IMG/VR virus record: IMGVR_UViG_3300009151_007184
Span: 1-28,617 of that record
Reading direction: 5' to 3' (one strand)
Source: a virus
DNA length: 28,617 nucleotides
Under the pieces are notes generated by a model that saw nothing but the letters and a program-made list of their open reading frames with translations, had not been told where the DNA came from and made no database searches. The translations under genes were made by a program, and so were the position numbers. Of this stretch, positions 14,261 through 20,335 are shown in pieces (the stretch's first letter is position 1; each line of letters begins with the position of its first letter).

Positions 14261-14264
14261 GCTT

Positions 14265-14585
14265 TTAGTAACAGGTACGGGTTCGGGTATGGTTGCCGTA
14301 CTGGTCAATGCTTTCGATCCAGGCTGTGCAATTCTGATAGATTGGTGTGCTTGGATATACATTGGTAGTTACTGGTGAACCATAGCGTGGTTGACCTAAT
14401 TCATAACCTATGACACCACCAATCAACAATGGCATTACATAGTTATAATTGTTGTTATAGTAACCACCATGGCCATAACCGCCATGATATCCACCGTTGT
14501 AATATCCGCCATGACCCCAACCATTGTGTGCAAAAGCACTGGTTGAAGCTGCTGCCAGAGTTAGTGCTAATAATATCTTTTTCAT
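14265..14585 (-). CDS. Secreted Gly/Tyr/His-rich small protein, 106 aa
   Basis: A standard signal peptide (MKKILLALTLAAASTSAFA, cleavage before HN) is followed by a low-complexity region about residues 20-48 made of GGYHGGYGHGGYY-type units. Next come a glycine-zipper-like hydrophobic segment (PLLIGGVIGYELG) and a C-terminal module with two cysteines (NCTAWIES ... RTRTCY) that could form a disulfide. This suggests a periplasmic or outer-surface protein. The ATG at 14585 has AGGAG upstream; a longer reading frame start would put the signal peptide in the interior. The function is unknown and it resembles bacterial surface proteins as much as phage ones. Confidence 0.7.
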   Translation of the reverse strand: MKKILLALTLAAASTSAFAHNGWGHGGYYNGGYHGGYGHGGYYNNNYNYVMPLLIGGVIGYELGQPRYGSPVTTNVYPSTPIYQNCTAWIESIDQYGNHTRTRTCY

Positions 14586-14593
14586 AAGTTCTC

Positions 14594-14896
14594 CTATGCT
14601 GTTAATTGTTGAGCCGCACGACCCCATTCTTTCAATCCATTTGTATTGGGTTCAAAACCCATCTTGATTAAAAACTTCTTGACATGACCAGGGATATAAC
14701 CCTTGCTACCCAGAACACCCAAGGGACTTTCACCATTGGCCAAGCGGTCAAAATACTCACTCTGAACAAAATTCTTGATCAAAAAGTTTTTAAACTGATT
14801 GTGGTCCTTGGCATACTTGAAACGAGCCACAAACTTACCATCATAGGTCAAATAACCGCCTGAATAATTAAAATTTTCTTTTATAAACATCATCAT
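14594..14896 (-). CDS. Small hypothetical protein, 100 aa
   Basis: Function is not recognised. It has YLTYDGKFVARFKYAKDHNQFKNFLIKNF and later GSKGYIPGHVKKFLIKMGFEPN, a mixed alpha/beta small domain that is basic overall. Two extra ATGs follow the first directly (MMM), so the exact start is uncertain by up to two codons. It is the first gene after the promoter at 14929-14957, with a weak AAAGG about 12 bases upstream. It continues into the secreted protein gene. Confidence 0.65.
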   Translation of the reverse strand: MMMFIKENFNYSGGYLTYDGKFVARFKYAKDHNQFKNFLIKNFVQSEYFDRLANGESPLGVLGSKGYIPGHVKKFLIKMGFEPNTNGLKEWGRAAQQLTA

Positions 14897-14928
14897 AATA
14901 TAATACCTTTCTCATTTAACATACAACC

Positions 14929-14957
14929 ATTATATATGATCTAGACCAAAATGTCAA
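14929..14957 (-). promoter_or_regulatory. Consensus sigma70-type promoter with upstream direct repeats
   Basis: TTGACA, 17 bases, TATAAT, perfect in both boxes. An ATG beginning a 9-codon ORF lies exactly six bases after the -10 box; its stop overlaps the start of the 100-aa gene. Two 17-bp repeats lie just upstream of the -35 box. Confidence 0.88.
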
Positions 14958-14959
14958 GC

Positions 14960-15001
14960 TCTAACCCATTGATTACAAAGAAAATCTAACCTATTGATTA
15001 C
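14960..15001. repeat. Two 17-bp direct repeats upstream of a promoter
   Basis: TCTAACCYATTGATTAC occurs at 14960-14976 and 14985-15001 with a single mismatch, 25 bases apart start to start. They end two to three bases before the -35 box of the promoter at 14929-14957. They sit where an activator would bind, and I did not see the motif at the other promoters. Confidence 0.75.
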
Positions 15002-15007
15002 TAAGTA

Positions 15008-15472
15008 CTATTTTTCTGCCTTAAAATCAGGCAATAATCCTGGGAATGCCTCGGCTACCACAGCCGCTGTCAGGCCTTTGTAGGCTTTGCTTAACTCTCG
15101 AGCCTTCATCTGGCACAGCAACTTGGCTTCGGTATGATGTACACCTTCCAGTATCTGCACCCAGATATTTTCTACCTGCAGACGTTTCATGCCCGGTGCA
15201 CGATTTGGATGATTTTTTACCACCAGATACATGCGACGGAATTCTGCATACAGATTGCTGTCATTAAGGTCTGGTGCATAGGGCATATCTGGATCCTTGA
15301 TGCGATATGGTGGATCACCTGGCGGCAAATCTAATTCAATGTTGGTGTCAAAGTTAATGCTTAGTACACCTCGCAGCACTGGGTTGTCCAGTTCCTGCAG
15401 CTTGGCTACCTTGGCGGCCTTGGTGGGAGCCAGGGTTACCTGCTCCAGAATTTCTACTACGCTTAGTTTCAT
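15008..15472 (-). CDS. DUF6433-like conserved phage protein, 154 aa
   Basis: It resembles a family I recall as DUF6433, widely conserved in T4-like aquatic phages: a short helical start (VVEILEQVTLAPTKAAKVAKLQEL), NPVLRGVLSINFD, a Pro-rich loop, then LYAEFRRMYLVVKNHPNRA and ENIWVQILEGVHHTEAKLLCQMK. No catalytic motif is visible. It directly follows RNase H with a TAATG overlap and an AGGAG, so the pair is probably co-expressed. Function is unknown. Confidence 0.75.
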   Translation of the reverse strand: MKLSVVEILEQVTLAPTKAAKVAKLQELDNPVLRGVLSINFDTNIELDLPPGDPPYRIKDPDMPYAPDLNDSNLYAEFRRMYLVVKNHPNRAPGMKRLQVENIWVQILEGVHHTEAKLLCQMKARELSKAYKGLTAAVVAEAFPGLLPDFKAEK

Positions 15473-16374
15473 TAAAAGTCTCCTAGACTGTCAATAAGAT
15501 TTTTCATGCGGTGCTCCATGAAATAATTTAATAGCTGACTCTTGTCCTTGCGTGGCTGAGTCTGCCAGGCACCAATGATGTTATTCCGGACAGTGTCGGG
15601 AATATAATCAAAATCAATCAAATAACGATTTCGCTGAAAGTTACGAGCTGTCTCGGTATCTACCTGAGCATGGAACTCGTCGGGGTTGATGTCCAACCAG
15701 GGGTCCATCTTCTTAGCCGTAATGGGTCTTTGGCGAGCCTCGGTGGTAAATGTATCGTCGGCCGACAATATGTTGGGGATTCCATCTCCCTTGTCACCCT
15801 TGATGATGTGCTGCATGAGATAATGCTGTATGCTCTGCTCAGGCTTGATCCACTTCTTATGTATGGGGCTGTACTGGGACACATTCTTGTACTTCTGTAG
15901 CTGTATAAAATCATGATCACCACTCAATATTAGGACAGGTTGAGGTTCAGGCTCGCCAAACAATCCTGCAGCAGTCTGCAGATCATTGGTCTGAGTCCAG
16001 AGAGTCAGGACAGCTATGACATCGTCGGCTTCGGCGCCTTCGACATCTATGACCTGGTAGGGGAAAATCTGATGCAGTTCGGCTCGAATTTCGCTCAGGG
16101 TGTCAAAGATTAGTTTCCAGTCAAAACCACTGTCTTGACGAGCCTTTTTACGGCTGGCTTTGTAATAGGGGAATTTATCTTTGCGCCAGTATTTGCGGTT
16201 ATCACAGGCAATGACCAATTCACCAAACTCAGCTCCAAATTTTACCTTGTAGCTGCGTATGGCATTGATGATCATGTGGCGTATGAGATCTTTGCGAATC
16301 TCTACATCGGTTCGACCGGCCAATTCGGCCATTAGAGTGCTGATGGCGGTCTGATTAAAATCAACAATTATCAT
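15472..16374 (-). CDS. rnh: T4 RNase H-type 5'-3' exonuclease/flap nuclease
   Basis: 300 aa, FEN/T4 Rnh family. The acidic cluster is visible: D5 (VDFNQT), D58 in CDNR, E115, D117 and D118 in EGAEADDV, D153 and D155 in SGDHDFIQL, and D194 and D197 in the helix-3-turn segment GDKGDGIPN. It removes RNA primers and 5' flaps during lagging-strand synthesis, working with phage polymerase, gp32 and DNA ligase. It is close in length to T4 Rnh (305 aa). It is the first gene after the promoter at 16401-16429, with GAAAG upstream of the ATG. Confidence 0.92.
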   Translation of the reverse strand: MIIVDFNQTAISTLMAELAGRTDVEIRKDLIRHMIINAIRSYKVKFGAEFGELVIACDNRKYWRKDKFPYYKASRKKARQDSGFDWKLIFDTLSEIRAELHQIFPYQVIDVEGAEADDVIAVLTLWTQTNDLQTAAGLFGEPEPQPVLILSGDHDFIQLQKYKNVSQYSPIHKKWIKPEQSIQHYLMQHIIKGDKGDGIPNILSADDTFTTEARQRPITAKKMDPWLDINPDEFHAQVDTETARNFQRNRYLIDFDYIPDTVRNNIIGAWQTQPRKDKSQLLNYFMEHRMKNLIDSLGDF

Positions 16375-16400
16375 GAGATACTTTCATTAAATATACTGCC

Positions 16401-16429
16401 ATTATATAGTATTTTGTTCTAGATGTCAA
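16401..16429 (-). promoter_or_regulatory. rnh: Consensus sigma70-type promoter of rnh
   Basis: TTGACA, 17 bases, TATAAT, perfect in both boxes. The TGA stop of the 53-aa gene lies inside the -35 box. The rnh start lies 27 bases downstream of the -10 box. Confidence 0.88.
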
Positions 16430-16587
16430 GCACAATCGCTGAATGCATCAATCCAACGTCTGTTACAGGCCGGATCTTTATCTGCACAGGGTGATTCTGT
16501 CTGAGATTTGGTTGGAATGCTCTGGACCATGGCTTCGGTTGCGATATTAACTAATTCAGTTGTTGTTTCTGGGTTATTGTCTTCCAT
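16426..16587 (-). CDS. Small Cys-containing protein, 53 aa
   Basis: A short gene in an otherwise unassigned gap. The ATG at 16587 is preceded by AGGAAG at good spacing. The protein begins MEDNNPETTTELVNIA and ends with CADKDPACNRRWIDAFSDC, with three cysteines in the last 20 residues. No function is recognised. Its TGA stop is built into the -35 box of the rnh promoter, the same arrangement as two other genes in the window, which supports it being real. Confidence 0.6.
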   Translation of the reverse strand: MEDNNPETTTELVNIATEAMVQSIPTKSQTESPCADKDPACNRRWIDAFSDCA

Positions 16588-16639
16588 GATTCTTCCTGCC
16601 TTGTGGGCTTTTAGTTATTGAGCTTTTGGCTCGGTATAA

Positions 16640-16647
16640 TATTTATG
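16640..16647 (-). promoter_or_regulatory. Possible late promoter variant (CATAAATA)
   Basis: One mismatch from the T4 late core TATAAATA, lying between the 54-aa and 53-aa genes. Weak evidence; chance occurrence in AT-rich intergenic DNA is possible. Confidence 0.25.
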
Positions 16648-16648
16648 T

Positions 16649-16813
16649 CTAATGTATGTTTGGTATGGTTAATTCAGCAGTAAGGTTCCAGTCTTCAACC
16701 GTGGCTCCGCGTGGAACGTCGATGCCTTCGATGATGGCTTTCTTTACGAACTCCATGAGCAGTCCATTGTATACGTTGTCGGGTAATTCTGTGATGTCAA
16801 GTTTAATCTTCAT
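16649..16813 (-). CDS. Small hypothetical protein, 54 aa
   Basis: Starts MKIKLDITELPDNVYNGLLM and contains FVKKAIIEGIDVPRGATVEDWNL, ending with a predicted beta strand. It begins three bases after the stop of the 209-aa gene, so translation is probably coupled, and the RBS is weak (GGGA). No function is recognised. It looks like a small folded alpha/beta domain. Confidence 0.6.
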   Translation of the reverse strand: MKIKLDITELPDNVYNGLLMEFVKKAIIEGIDVPRGATVEDWNLTAELTIPNIH

Positions 16814-16816
16814 AAT

Positions 16817-17446
16817 CTAATCCCAAAGGCTTCTGTAGTATTTTCCAAATAATTTCAATCCATTATCAATGCGTTCGTTATGTTTCTTCAACCCAACATG
16901 ATCTACTTTAATCTTACGAACCTGTTTATCAAGATCATCTTTTGGATTATTAGCTAGAGAATGATCATAAAACGGAGCTTCATGATCGTTCATGGATAGT
17001 TGTGTAAAGGTCCAGATCATTTCATCCAGTACATAGTCCCAGCGTTTAAAGAATTTTTTATCTACACCGTCATGAATCCTATGTACATCTGGATCAGCAG
17101 TGCCAGTGACATTGTGATTGGTTCTTAATCTGACTGGTACATCGGCATCATCAACAAAGGGAGCCCCGTGTTTGGTGGCCTTAAGTTGCCTAAGCATGGG
17201 CAGTATGATTGGACTTAAAGTGCTATCCAGACTCCAGGTATCATAATGATCAATTTTAACATAGTTAATGGGTGGATGCATGAAGTCCAGTAATCGCATC
17301 CAGGTTTCACACATGGGAGTTAATAGCTTATTAAGCCGTTTAACCCAGGGTTCATCATAATCAATCTCACGCCACCAGCAGATCACCTCACAGATCTTGT
17401 AGGGGCTTACCCAATGGTCTCGGTACTTGCTTATGTAAACCTTCAT
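16817..17446 (-). CDS. Conserved T4-like aquatic phage protein, 209 aa
   Basis: Function is unknown, but the motifs are familiar from many T4-like cyanophages: MKVYISKYRDHWVSPYKI at the start, YDTWSLDSTLSPIILPMLRQL, TKHGAPFVDDADVP, FKRWDYVLDEMIWTF, and a C-terminal NGLKLFGKYYRSLWD. It is rich in aromatic residues. There is no signal peptide or membrane helix. The start overlaps the upstream 373-aa gene in a TAATG, and it is followed by the 54-aa gene after three bases. Confidence 0.8.
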   Translation of the reverse strand: MKVYISKYRDHWVSPYKICEVICWWREIDYDEPWVKRLNKLLTPMCETWMRLLDFMHPPINYVKIDHYDTWSLDSTLSPIILPMLRQLKATKHGAPFVDDADVPVRLRTNHNVTGTADPDVHRIHDGVDKKFFKRWDYVLDEMIWTFTQLSMNDHEAPFYDHSLANNPKDDLDKQVRKIKVDHVGLKKHNERIDNGLKLFGKYYRSLWD

Positions 17447-18567
17447 TATAGTACTCTCAATAGGATTATTTCAGAATTAATACGACCATTTAATTTTGTT
17501 TCTGTAGTGGTTAGGTCACTGAGAATTTTTCTAAGCTGAACCTTGCCAGCATCCAGTACCTGTTTGGTAATGATGTCTGGTTTTCTAAGAGTTCTTTGCA
17601 CACTGGTGTCTGGATCATAGCCCTGCAGGCTTGTGCCTCGAACACTGAACCCAGCTGCACCAGTAGCATAATAACAGCCAAGCTTTTTATTACGAGTATT
17701 ATAGATCCAAAGCTGCTGAGCTCCAATGATTGAAGGTGCACTGACACTGGTTAATCCTAGCTCGGCAAATTCCCGTAGGTATTGCAGTTTGGCTACCTGC
17801 ACTCCAGCGGGCTTGGCTTTCTTGACCCGAACCTTCTGATTGGCTTTCTTAAAGTCCGCCCAACGCTGGCCATCTTCAATCAACTCTAGCAGGAAATTTT
17901 CTAAACGACCTCGCTGAGCCACAGTAAAGCAACTATAAGCCTCGGTCAATTGTTCATCTGCAGGCACCTGAGCTATTTCCGTAATACGCTGATCCAATAG
18001 ACTCTTGATGGCCGTTCCAAATACCTTGGGACTGTTGGCACCTTGCAGGTATTTAAATAAGTTAAAGTCAGTTTTACGACAGTCATTTAAAATAAAATTA
18101 TCAATTTCACCTTCCAACTCACCAAAGAATTCTGATTGTTTGGCAGCAAGTGCGTCCTGTATGCTGGGTCTTTTTACTGCATCTTCTTGCGCAGGTTCTG
18201 CAGGTGCTTTGACCGCCTGCTTGAGCATGTCTGCTATGGTATCGGTTAACTTGGTGTTATCTTTAGGACTTAGCTGAGCTCCATGTTCAGCCAGACGAGC
18301 CAGCCAACCAAATACTGGTCGCATATAAAAGTCTGGGACTGCATCAAAGGTTTTTAATTCAGCTGGTTGTTGCTTTTTGATCCAGCTTCTCAGATATGAT
18401 CTGGCTGTCTTTAGGTCCTTTTCATAGTTATACCAGTTAAAGGCTCGCATCAGAGCAATGTTATATCCAGGCTTAGTGTGGTCAATTTCGGCAGCTATGG
18501 GCTCTTTGCCATGCGCCATCTTTTGCATCATTTCTTCAATGTGTTTATTTGAAAATATATCAGCCAT
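17446..18567 (-). CDS. Conserved T4-like phage protein, 373 aa
   Basis: Function is unknown. The N-terminal part (about 1-130) is helical, with YNIALMRAFNWYNYEKDLKTARSYL and a linker rich in Ala and Pro near 115-130. The C-terminal domain carries LWIYNTRNKKLGCYYATG and GFSVRGTSLQGYDPDTSVQRTLRKP, a predicted beta-rich region familiar from aquatic T4-like phages. The RBS is AAGGAAAC and the start overlaps the upstream stop in a TAATG. A structural or DNA-related role cannot be decided. Confidence 0.75.
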   Translation of the reverse strand: MADIFSNKHIEEMMQKMAHGKEPIAAEIDHTKPGYNIALMRAFNWYNYEKDLKTARSYLRSWIKKQQPAELKTFDAVPDFYMRPVFGWLARLAEHGAQLSPKDNTKLTDTIADMLKQAVKAPAEPAQEDAVKRPSIQDALAAKQSEFFGELEGEIDNFILNDCRKTDFNLFKYLQGANSPKVFGTAIKSLLDQRITEIAQVPADEQLTEAYSCFTVAQRGRLENFLLELIEDGQRWADFKKANQKVRVKKAKPAGVQVAKLQYLREFAELGLTSVSAPSIIGAQQLWIYNTRNKKLGCYYATGAAGFSVRGTSLQGYDPDTSVQRTLRKPDIITKQVLDAGKVQLRKILSDLTTTETKLNGRINSEIILLRVL

Positions 18568-18845
18568 TATCGTTTCCTTCTGGCACGGGCCTCGTTAATT
18601 AATACTTCTTGTATTCTATTATCTTCTTGCAGTTTTGTCAAGCTTTTTGTTTGTGAATCGACTCGATTGTTTAAGATTCTGATCTCTTCGTTGGTGCCCT
18701 GTAATTCAACATTGACCTGACTCAGACGATCGCTTAGCTGATTGATGTACACTTCGTAGTTTTTGGTCTGTATGTAGCACATGAAGGCTATGTAACTGGT
18801 TATGGCTGCAAACAGAGCCAGGACAAGATTTAAGAACTTATGCAT
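18567..18845 (-). CDS. Small membrane protein with coiled coil, possible i-spanin
   Basis: 92 aa. An N-terminal membrane helix (about residues 4-24, FLNLVLALFAAITSYIAFM) is followed by a long coiled-coil region (about 35-80: INQLSDRLSQVNVELQG, RILNNRVDSQTKSLTKLQ) and a basic end. This is the architecture of inner-membrane spanins, but no lipoprotein o-spanin partner is visible next to it, and many T4-like membrane proteins look similar. The ATG at 18845 overlaps the upstream stop by 8 bases; a longer reading frame start would run deep into the upstream gene. Confidence 0.65.
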   Translation of the reverse strand: MHKFLNLVLALFAAITSYIAFMCYIQTKNYEVYINQLSDRLSQVNVELQGTNEEIRILNNRVDSQTKSLTKLQEDNRIQEVLINEARARRKR

Positions 18846-19149
18846 GTTTGAATTCCTGTATGGTTTCAAGTTTAAAGCTGCGCCAGGCCTGTTTGTCCAG
18901 ATCCCAGACACATAACACATTGATGTTTTCTTTACGGGTTGTTTCTTTGGTTTCTTCCAGAGCCGGAAGTAGGTCTGCATCCAAAGTACAGTTCATGACT
19001 CGCTGAGTTCCGTCAGCCTTGGTAAAGTTAATCTGCATCTGACCCGTGCTGAGATGTTCTTGCAGAAAAGATTTAAATTCCTGCTGAGCCTCGGGTTTGG
19101 CATTGTTATACCAGTTTGGTGTCCAGTCGGCTAATACAAATTTACCCAT
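18838..19149 (-). CDS. Small SH3-like phage protein (DUF2693-like), 103 aa
   Basis: The second half contains INFTKADGTQRVMNCTLD and NVLCVWDLDKQAWRSFKLETI. This pairing resembles a small SH3-like beta-barrel family, which I recall as DUF2693, common in T4-like phages. The first 40 residues are helical. The ATG at 19149 has GGAG six bases upstream and overlaps the upstream stop, so an upstream in-frame start is rejected. Function is unknown. Confidence 0.72.
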   Translation of the reverse strand: MGKFVLADWTPNWYNNAKPEAQQEFKSFLQEHLSTGQMQINFTKADGTQRVMNCTLDADLLPALEETKETTRKENINVLCVWDLDKQAWRSFKLETIQEFKHA

Positions 19150-19297
19150 GTTGTTCTCCATATAATTTAGTTAGGTGCTGATAGATTCGTACATAATAAG
19201 CAAATCTGCGGGGTTCACGTTCGGGGTTTGGTAAGCGATCTCCAAACATATGAACCATAGTATTCCAATGAAATTCTAAATCGGCTTCAGTTAACAA
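19142..19297 (-). CDS. Small conserved phage protein, 51 aa
   Basis: It contains TEADLEFHWNTMVHMFGDRLPNPEREPRRFAYYVRIYQHLTK, which resembles a short protein I recall from T4-like phages (MFG-LPNPE--P-RF-Y-V--Y). The start is unclear: a TTG at 19297 gives 51 aa and overlaps the upstream TGA, while the first ATG gives only 38 aa. A longer in-frame extension to 19417 lies across the upstream gene and reads as nonsense. Translation is probably coupled. Confidence 0.55.
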   Translation of the reverse strand: MLTEADLEFHWNTMVHMFGDRLPNPEREPRRFAYYVRIYQHLTKLYGEQHG

Positions 19298-19472
19298 GTT
19301 TATGACACTCCGCAGACATGAATTCTTCTGGATGTTTGATCTGATGTTCAAGCAACAACAGATGACCAGATGTCTGACAACTTTCAAAACTGGGGTATGT
19401 AGCACGACTGACTTCAACTACCGAACCAGTTATGCTTTTCATATATACGATTAAAATGAATACTATATCCAT
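19287..19472 (-). CDS. Small exported or membrane-associated protein, 61 aa
   Basis: MDIVFILIVYMKSITGSVVEV at the start gives a short hydrophobic N-terminus, and SFESCQTSGHLLLLEHQIKHPEEFMSAEC carries two cysteines that could form a disulfide. This layout resembles small periplasmic proteins of T4-like phages. The ATG at 19472 begins exactly six bases after the -10 box of a strong promoter and has no RBS, so the message should be leaderless. An internal ATG at 19442 is the alternative start. Confidence 0.6.
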   Translation of the reverse strand: MDIVFILIVYMKSITGSVVEVSRATYPSFESCQTSGHLLLLEHQIKHPEEFMSAECHKLVN

Positions 19473-19478
19473 AAGAGC

Positions 19479-19507
19479 AGTATATATGGGTTCTTAAATT
19501 TTGTCAA
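19479..19507 (-). promoter_or_regulatory. Sigma70-type promoter, leaderless geometry
   Basis: TTGACA (perfect), 17 bases, TATACT. The ATG of the 61-aa gene lies six bases after the -10 box. The stop of the GIY-YIG gene lies within the spacer. Confidence 0.85.
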
Positions 19508-19961
19508 GCACTTTTAGGGGTGGAATATTTATGACATGACTACGGTGAATTCTGACCTGTATAATGCCATTATACCAACTGGTCGGATTTTCCAGTACTT
19601 GGCGTGCAAATTGTTCTCGGGCCTCCAGATAGCTAAGGCTCCCCTTGCTGTCGGCGAAGTACAGTATGTCTCGGCGAAACCGATCTTCACCCAGAGCTGC
19701 TACATCGGCTCGGACCTCGGGACTGGAACTCCAATAGGTTTGCCAGTCGCTGTCTACCTGACTTCGAAGTTTTTTACGTTTCTTGACGCCATTCTTCTGA
19801 GTCACCATCTTGTATTTGACTTTGCTAAACTTGCTGAGTTTTTTACCTATGTACTGACGGCCAGTGTCTAGATTGGTGATCAAGTAAACAAACCCGACTT
19901 TGTCGTCGGGTAGTTGGGTGATTATTTCGTTCTGGTAATACCAGTTATTAATTGTCGTCAT
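19494..19961 (-). CDS. SegE-like GIY-YIG nuclease-family protein
   Basis: 155 aa. VGFVYLITNLDTGRQYIGKKL fits the GIY-YIG core (here VYLI and YIG), followed by a Lys-rich loop (KNGVKKRKKLRS), SDWQTYWSSSPEV, a Glu-containing segment SYLEAREQFARQVL and a final WYNGIIQVRIHRSHV. This resembles the SegE-like GIY-YIG family common in T4-like phages. Whether it is a homing endonuclease or a resident nuclease is not clear. The start could be 19973 (MFLP) or 19961 (MTTI); neither has a clear RBS. Its first bases overlap the upstream zinc ribbon gene. Confidence 0.72.
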   Translation of the reverse strand: MTTINNWYYQNEIITQLPDDKVGFVYLITNLDTGRQYIGKKLSKFSKVKYKMVTQKNGVKKRKKLRSQVDSDWQTYWSSSPEVRADVAALGEDRFRRDILYFADSKGSLSYLEAREQFARQVLENPTSWYNGIIQVRIHRSHVINIPPLKVLDKI

Positions 19962-20109
19962 CGGTAGGAACATCGTCTAGGTGTTCTTCGTCTAGACTTT
20001 CTCCACAGAATGGACAGGCGCGCACTGGATAGTATTCAACATCCATGTCATGCTGCAATTTAAACACTGCGTCACAGTTCTCGCAGGTTATATGTGTATT
20101 AAGTGCCAT
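19948..20109 (-). CDS. Small zinc ribbon protein, 53 aa
   Basis: MALNTHITCENCDAVFKL and RACPFCGESLDEEHLDD give two CxxC knuckles separated by about 24 residues, a typical rubredoxin-like zinc ribbon. An acidic tail follows. The ATG at 20109 has AAGGAA upstream and overlaps the stop of the preceding gene. Such mini zinc ribbons are common in T4-like phages; a nucleic-acid or protein-binding role is likely but not specific. Confidence 0.75.
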   Translation of the reverse strand: MALNTHITCENCDAVFKLQHDMDVEYYPVRACPFCGESLDEEHLDDVPTDDDN

Positions 20110-20335
20110 GTGTTTCCTTATGATTGCAACTATGGCAATCTGGGTTAGTTGATGGATCATTTACAGCCAGCCATCGGGGCGGTGAATCCGGACAACTGGC
20201 TCCGGACAATAGGGTCTTGGCTGGCATGAAACAGCCGCATAATTTACAGACCTTGAGTAGATTTCTAAAATGTTCACAGCCTTTGCAAATAGCCAATCTG
20301 GCTTCGGCCACGGTCAGCGTGGTCTCGCCAGGCAT
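20099..20335 (-). CDS. Cysteine-rich zinc-binding protein, 78 aa
   Basis: It contains AICKGCEHF, then KVCKLCGCFMPAKTLLSGASCP and a C-terminal CHSC. The CKxCGCxMxxKTxL pattern is typical of a small phage and bacterial family with several zinc knuckles. The start at 20335 overlaps the upstream TGA as TGATG; two further upstream codons (ATG GTG) are possible. It follows the RmlB-type gene directly. Function is unknown. Confidence 0.7.
   Translation of the reverse strand: MPGETTLTVAEARLAICKGCEHFRNLLKVCKLCGCFMPAKTLLSGASCPDSPPRWLAVNDPSTNPDCHSCNHKETHGT

Noticed and set aside
14455-14540. DNA repeats resembling a minisatellite
   Set aside because: They encode the Gly/Tyr/His-rich stretch of the secreted protein; a protein low-complexity region explains them.
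16620-16632. Short hairpin GAGC-loop-GCTC between small genes
   Set aside because: A four-base stem is too short to support a terminator call.
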